From NCBI RefSeq assembly GCF_022479115.1, contig NZ_CP092497.1, positions 6,758,001 through 6,822,000 on the forward strand: a stretch of 64,000 nucleotides of DNA. Reading direction: 5' to 3'. The notes under the pieces were generated by a model, which worked only from the letters and a program-made list of their open reading frames with translations, was not told the DNA's origin and ran no database searches. Shown here one piece after another: positions 60,708 through 64,000 of this stretch; positions within the stretch are counted from its first letter, which is position 1; each line of letters opens with the position of its first letter. The position numbers and the translations under genes are program-made. The DNA is from Amycolatopsis sp. EV170708-02-1. GTDB taxonomy: Bacteria > Actinomycetota > Actinomycetes > Mycobacteriales > Pseudonocardiaceae.

Positions 60708-61994
60708 ATGGCGGACGCAACGACGGAGCGGCTGGGGCACCGGCTCCCGGTGAAGAAGTTGTTCGCCGCCAGTGTCGGGAACGCGCTGGAATGGTTCGAC
60801 TGGACCATCTACGCGACCTTCAGCATCTACTTCGCCAGTGAGTTCTTCCCGAAGGGCAACGAAGCCCTGGCGTTGATCAACACCTTCGCCACGTACGCGC
60901 TGGCGTTCTTCTTCCGCCCGCTCGGCGGGATGTTGCTCGGCCGCTTCGCCGACATCAAAGGCCGGAAGCCCGCGATGATCCTGACCATCGTGCTGATGGC
61001 GGGCGGGTCGGTGGCCATCGGTCTCCTGCCGACGTTCGACCAGGTCGGCTGGCTGGCTCCGATCCTGTTGCTGCTGGCGAGGGTGGCGCAAGGACTGTCG
61101 CTCGGTGGCGAGGTCTCCAACGCCTCGGCGTACCTCGGCGAGATCGCGCCGCCCGCTCGCCGCGGGCGGTACTCCGCCTTCTTCTACATCTCGACCGGTT
61201 CCGCGGTCCTGATCGCCTCGATCCTCGGGTTCGTGCTCGCGCGAACGATGTCCAAGGCGGATCTGACGGCGTACGGCTGGCGGATCCCGTTCCTGCTCGG
61301 TGGTGTTCTGGGCATCATCGGCCTGTGGCTGCGGCGCAGTCTCGCCGAGACCGAGATCTTCGAAGAGAAGAAGTCGACGGCGCGCCGGGTCGAGCGACCG
61401 CTGCGCACCACCCTTCGCGAGCACCCCCGTGCCGTCGTGCAGCTCGTGGGTTTCTCGATGCTGTCGACCCTTTGCTACTACACGTTCTTCAGTGCCCTGA
61501 CCTCGTTCGCGGTCAAGACCCGCAAGGCGGACGACGTCGACGTGTTCCTCGCGTTGTCGATCGCGACGGCGTTGTTCGTCGCGCTTCAATACCCGATGGG
61601 CGCCCTGTCGGATCGCTTCGGCCGCAAGCCGCAGCTGCTCGTCTGGGCGGCGGCGACCGCGATCCTCATCGTCCCGCTGTCCACTTTGGTCCGGCCGGGA
61701 CTGCCGGGTCTGCTGGTCGTGTTCTGCGTCGGGCTTTGCCTGTACACGGCGATGACGTCGATCGCGCCCGCGATCATGAGCGAGCTGTTCCCCACCGAAC
61801 TACGCGGCTTGGGCATCGGCGCCTGGTACAACCTGACCGTCGCGTTGTTCGGCGGCACCGCTCCCCTGGTGCTCACGGCGCTGTCCGACGCCGGGCTCTC
61901 GACGCTGTTCTTCTGGTACGTGGCCGCCGGAGCGGTGATCGCGTTCTTCGTCATCCGGACCCTGCCGGAGACCAAGGGCAGCGACCTGCGCTGA
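60708..61994 (+). CDS. MFS transporter, metabolite:H+ symporter (MHS) family
   Basis: Protein of 428 residues from the ATG at 60708, five bases after GGAGG. About 12 helices. ASVGNALEWFDWTIYATFSIYF in the first helix, GRFADIKGRKPAM in loop 2-3, RVAQGLSLGGEVSN and GALSDRFGRKPQL in loop 8-9 are the MHS signature, as in KgtP, ProP and ShiA. It probably imports a dicarboxylate, betaine or aromatic acid; the substrate is not readable. Confidence 0.9.
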   Translation: MADATTERLGHRLPVKKLFAASVGNALEWFDWTIYATFSIYFASEFFPKGNEALALINTFATYALAFFFRPLGGMLLGRFADIKGRKPAMILTIVLMAGGSVAIGLLPTFDQVGWLAPILLLLARVAQGLSLGGEVSNASAYLGEIAPPARRGRYSAFFYISTGSAVLIASILGFVLARTMSKADLTAYGWRIPFLLGGVLGIIGLWLRRSLAETEIFEEKKSTARRVERPLRTTLREHPRAVVQLVGFSMLSTLCYYTFFSALTSFAVKTRKADDVDVFLALSIATALFVALQYPMGALSDRFGRKPQLLVWAAATAILIVPLSTLVRPGLPGLLVVFCVGLCLYTAMTSIAPAIMSELFPTELRGLGIGAWYNLTVALFGGTAPLVLTALSDAGLSTLFFWYVAAGAVIAFFVIRTLPETKGSDLR

Positions 61995-62065
61995 AACTCC
62001 GTCGCCGAAGACGCGGGTAGGTGGCTACCCTCGCGCTCCTACGACGAGCGCGAAGGAGGGACACC

Positions 62066-63789
62066 GTGTTGTTCGGCGATGTAAGCGAGGAACTGTCGCG
62101 ACGCGTGGTGAAAGCCCTTCGCGACATCACCGACTTCGAACCTCCGGCCGCCCTGGTGCGGGTCTCCGCGCAGAGCGGCGTCGACTATCAGTGCGACCTC
62201 GCGATGAGCTTGGGCAAACGGCTCGGCAAACCGCCGAGGGAGATCGCCGCCGACATCGCGGCGCGGCTCGACGTCACCGATCTCGCCGAGCCACCGGAGG
62301 TCGCGGGGCCGGGTTTCCTCAACTTCACGCTGCGCTCGTCCTGGCTCGCGGAGCGGACGACCGCGCTCAACGGCGACCCACGGCTGGGTGTCGCGGCGGC
62401 GCCGCGGCCTCGGCGGATCGCCGTCGACTACAGCAGCCCGAACGTGGCGAAGGAAATGCACGTCGGGCACCTGCGGTCGACGGTCATCGGCGACGCGATC
62501 GTCCGACTGTCACGGTTCGCCGGGCATGAGGTCATCCCACACAACCATCTCGGCGATTGGGGTACTCCGTTCGGCATGCTGATCGAGCATCTGCTCGACG
62601 AACGCCCGTCCGGCCCGTACGCGATCGGGGATCTCAACGGCTTTTACCGGGCCGCCCGGGCGAAGTTCGACACCGACGACGGCTTCGCCACCCGCTCGCG
62701 CGAGCGGGTGGTGCTCCTGCAAAGCGGTGAAGAAGCGACCTTGGCGCTGTGGCGGCGTCTGGTCGACGAGTCGACACGGCACTTCACTCAGGTCTACGAA
62801 CTTCTCGGGATCGGCCTGACCGGTGAAGACGTCTACGGCGAGAGCTTCTACAACCCGGTTCTCGCCGCAGTCGTGGACGACCTGGACACCGCCGGGCTGA
62901 CCGAGATCAGCGACGGCGCGGTCTGCATCTTTCCCGACGGTTTCCGCAACCGGGAAGGCGATCCGCTGCCGCTCATCGTGCGGAAACGGGACGGCGGTTA
63001 CGGGTACGCCGCCACCGATCTCGCGACCCTGCGGTACTGGACCGAGCAACGCGAGGTCACCGATCTGCTCTACGTCGTCGGCACGCCGCAAGCGCAGCAC
63101 TTCGCGATGGTGTTCGCCGTGTGCCGGGCCGCCGGCTGGCTCCGCGAGGAACATCGGGCCGAGCACATCGGGTTCGGCTCGGTGCTCGGCGAGGACGGCC
63201 GCGCCATGAAGACCCGGGCGGGTGAGTCGGTCCGGCTGTCCGACCTGCTCGCCGAGGCGATCTCCCACGCCGCCGAAGTCATCGACGACCGGGCCGACCT
63301 CTCCCCGAAGTCAGGGAAGAGGTCGCCAAGGCGATCGGGATCGGCGCGATCAAGTACGCCGACCTTGCCGGCGATCGCGAACGTGATTACGTCTTCTCCT
63401 GGGACCGGATGCTCGCCAAGAGCGGCAACACGTCGGTCTATCTGCAGTACGCCAACGCGCGGATCCGTTCCGTGCTGGCGAAAGCGGATCAGGACCTCAC
63501 CGGCGCGCGGGTAGTGCTCGGCCACCCCGCGGAGCGCGCGTTGGCACTCGCGCTGACCCGCTTCCCCGAGGCGATCGGCGCGGCGACCACCGGACATCTC
63601 CCCCACAAGCTGTGCACGTATCTGTACGAGACCGCCGTCGTCTTCTCGCGGTTCTACGAACAGTGCCCGGTGCTGGACGCGGAAGGCACCGGCGTCCGCG
63701 ACTCACGGCTGTTGCTGGCCGAACTCACCTCGAAGACCCTGACGCTGGGCCTGTCGCTGCTGGGCATCTCGGCTCCCGCCCGGCTATGA
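62066..63789 (+). pseudogene. argS: Arginyl-tRNA synthetase, frameshifted (likely sequence error)
   Basis: The start is the GTG at 62066, five bases after AAGGAGGG. The first frame holds the N-terminal additional domain, the class I motif VAKEMHVGHLRSTVIGD, NHLGDWGTPFGMLIEHL and AMKTRAGESVRLSDLL. At the C run 63303-63306 the frame is lost. The rest (VREEVAKAIGIGAIKYADL, FSWDRMLAKSGNTSVYLQYANARI, ending with LLGISAPARL) is in another frame to 63789. The combined length, about 574 residues, is normal for ArgRS. As an essential enzyme unless a second copy exists, a one-base undercall is the simplest explanation. Confidence 0.92.
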
Positions 63790-64000
63790 GTCGCCGTGGT
63801 CGCTGAAGACCTTGCGCTTCAGCGGAGGGACCGCCTGGAAGAAGCGGAACATCCCCCGTGCCATCGTGCGGCCCGCCCGGTTCTCCGACACGAACTGGCG
63901 GGCACTGCGTTCCGAGTCGCGCACCGCCGCGAAGCCGTAGTCACGCATCCGCTGCTCGTAGTCGGCGATCGCGGAGCGCACCGCACCGGTCTTGCGTGCT
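63784..64000 (-). CDS. Probable FAD-dependent monooxygenase/oxidoreductase, C-terminal fragment
   Basis: The frame is open to the window edge, so only the last about 71 residues are seen. They include AIADYEQRMRDYGFAAVRDSE, like the terminal helix of class A flavoprotein monooxygenases (YE-x-M-x-YG-x-AV), and then a basic tail ending SDHGDS. The ATG at 63981 is internal. It overlaps the argS end by six bases, convergently. The assignment rests on this one helix. Confidence 0.5.
   Translation of the reverse strand, partial: ARKTGAVRSAIADYEQRMRDYGFAAVRDSERSARQFVSENRAGRTMARGMFRFFQAVPPLKRKVFSDHGDS

Noticed and set aside
1..64000. tRNA, rRNA, CRISPR arrays, insertion sequences and prophage genes
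   Set aside because: I looked for tRNA TpsiC/anticodon patterns, regularly spaced repeats, transposase motifs and phage structural proteins on both strands and saw none.

Overview
The window is high-GC actinomycete chromosome: strong G/C at third codon positions, many GTG starts, and genes packed with 4-7 base overlaps. The order hemW, sulfite reductase-cysH-sirohydrochlorin chelatase, lepA, rpsT/holA, comEC-comEA, degV-octT-gpgP-rsfS-nadD follows, with insertions, the mycobacterial Rv2388c-Rv2421c neighbourhood. A mycolic-acid-free relative in the Pseudonocardiales (Amycolatopsis-like) is the best guess; this is inference, since no 16S gene is present. No rRNA, tRNA, CRISPR, insertion sequence or prophage was seen.

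Region by region: 1-3.0 kb, a membrane protein (cut by the window edge) and a two-component system. 3.2-8.0 kb, a pyrimidine/hydantoin operon: NCS1 transporter, ureidopropionase-type amidohydrolase, dihydropyrimidinase (frameshifted) and an LLM-class F420 oxidoreductase. 8-15 kb, accessory enzymes: FAD monooxygenase, secreted S33 peptidase, class C serine hydrolase, a siderophore-interacting protein behind an IdeR-like iron box, and two small stress-fold proteins divergent from a TetR regulator with clear operators. 14.9-26.2 kb, the most unusual part: two divergent operons. The left one has an unrecognised protein plus four tandem FemAB/GNAT-fold acyltransferase paralogues. The right one has a GT2 glycosyltransferase fused to an ATP-grasp ligase, a lipid-linked-glycan flippase, a NodU/CmcH carbamoyltransferase and a six-helix membrane protein. 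Together they look like an undescribed pathway for an exported, carbamoylated and acylated or aminoacylated glycan. 26-35 kb, hemW, small genes, and an assimilatory sulfate operon (leader peptide, sulfite reductase, small zinc-ribbon protein, cysH, cysD, cysN, chelatase). 35-49 kb, a secreted protein, enoyl-CoA hydratase, a barnase-barstar pair, dehydrogenase, hydrolase, amino-acid permease, nitronate monooxygenase, a GH20 hexosaminidase with DasR and CRP-like sites, lepA, a methyltransferase and a DMT exporter. 49-64 kb, housekeeping: rpsT, holA, thrC under a SAM-I riboswitch, comEC/comEA, degV, the methylglucose-lipopolysaccharide genes octT and gpgP, rsfS, nadD, a RecQ helicase with a phosphoribosyltransferase-like tail, an MHS transporter and argS.

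Six genes (dihydropyrimidinase, a quinone-oxidoreductase-like dehydrogenase, an alpha/beta hydrolase, nitronate monooxygenase, the DMT exporter, argS) are each broken by the loss of exactly one nucleotide, most in short G or C runs, while the rest of each gene is intact. Because one is arginyl-tRNA synthetase, I read these mainly as homopolymer undercalls in the sequence rather than true pseudogenes. The GT2-ATP-grasp fusion is not explained by this error type.

Intergenic regulation visible here: several strong hairpin terminators between convergent genes, including two copies of one 46-base palindrome; a SAM-I riboswitch; a Cys-containing leader peptide before the sulfite reductase; and candidate IdeR, DasR, CRP-type and TetR operators.
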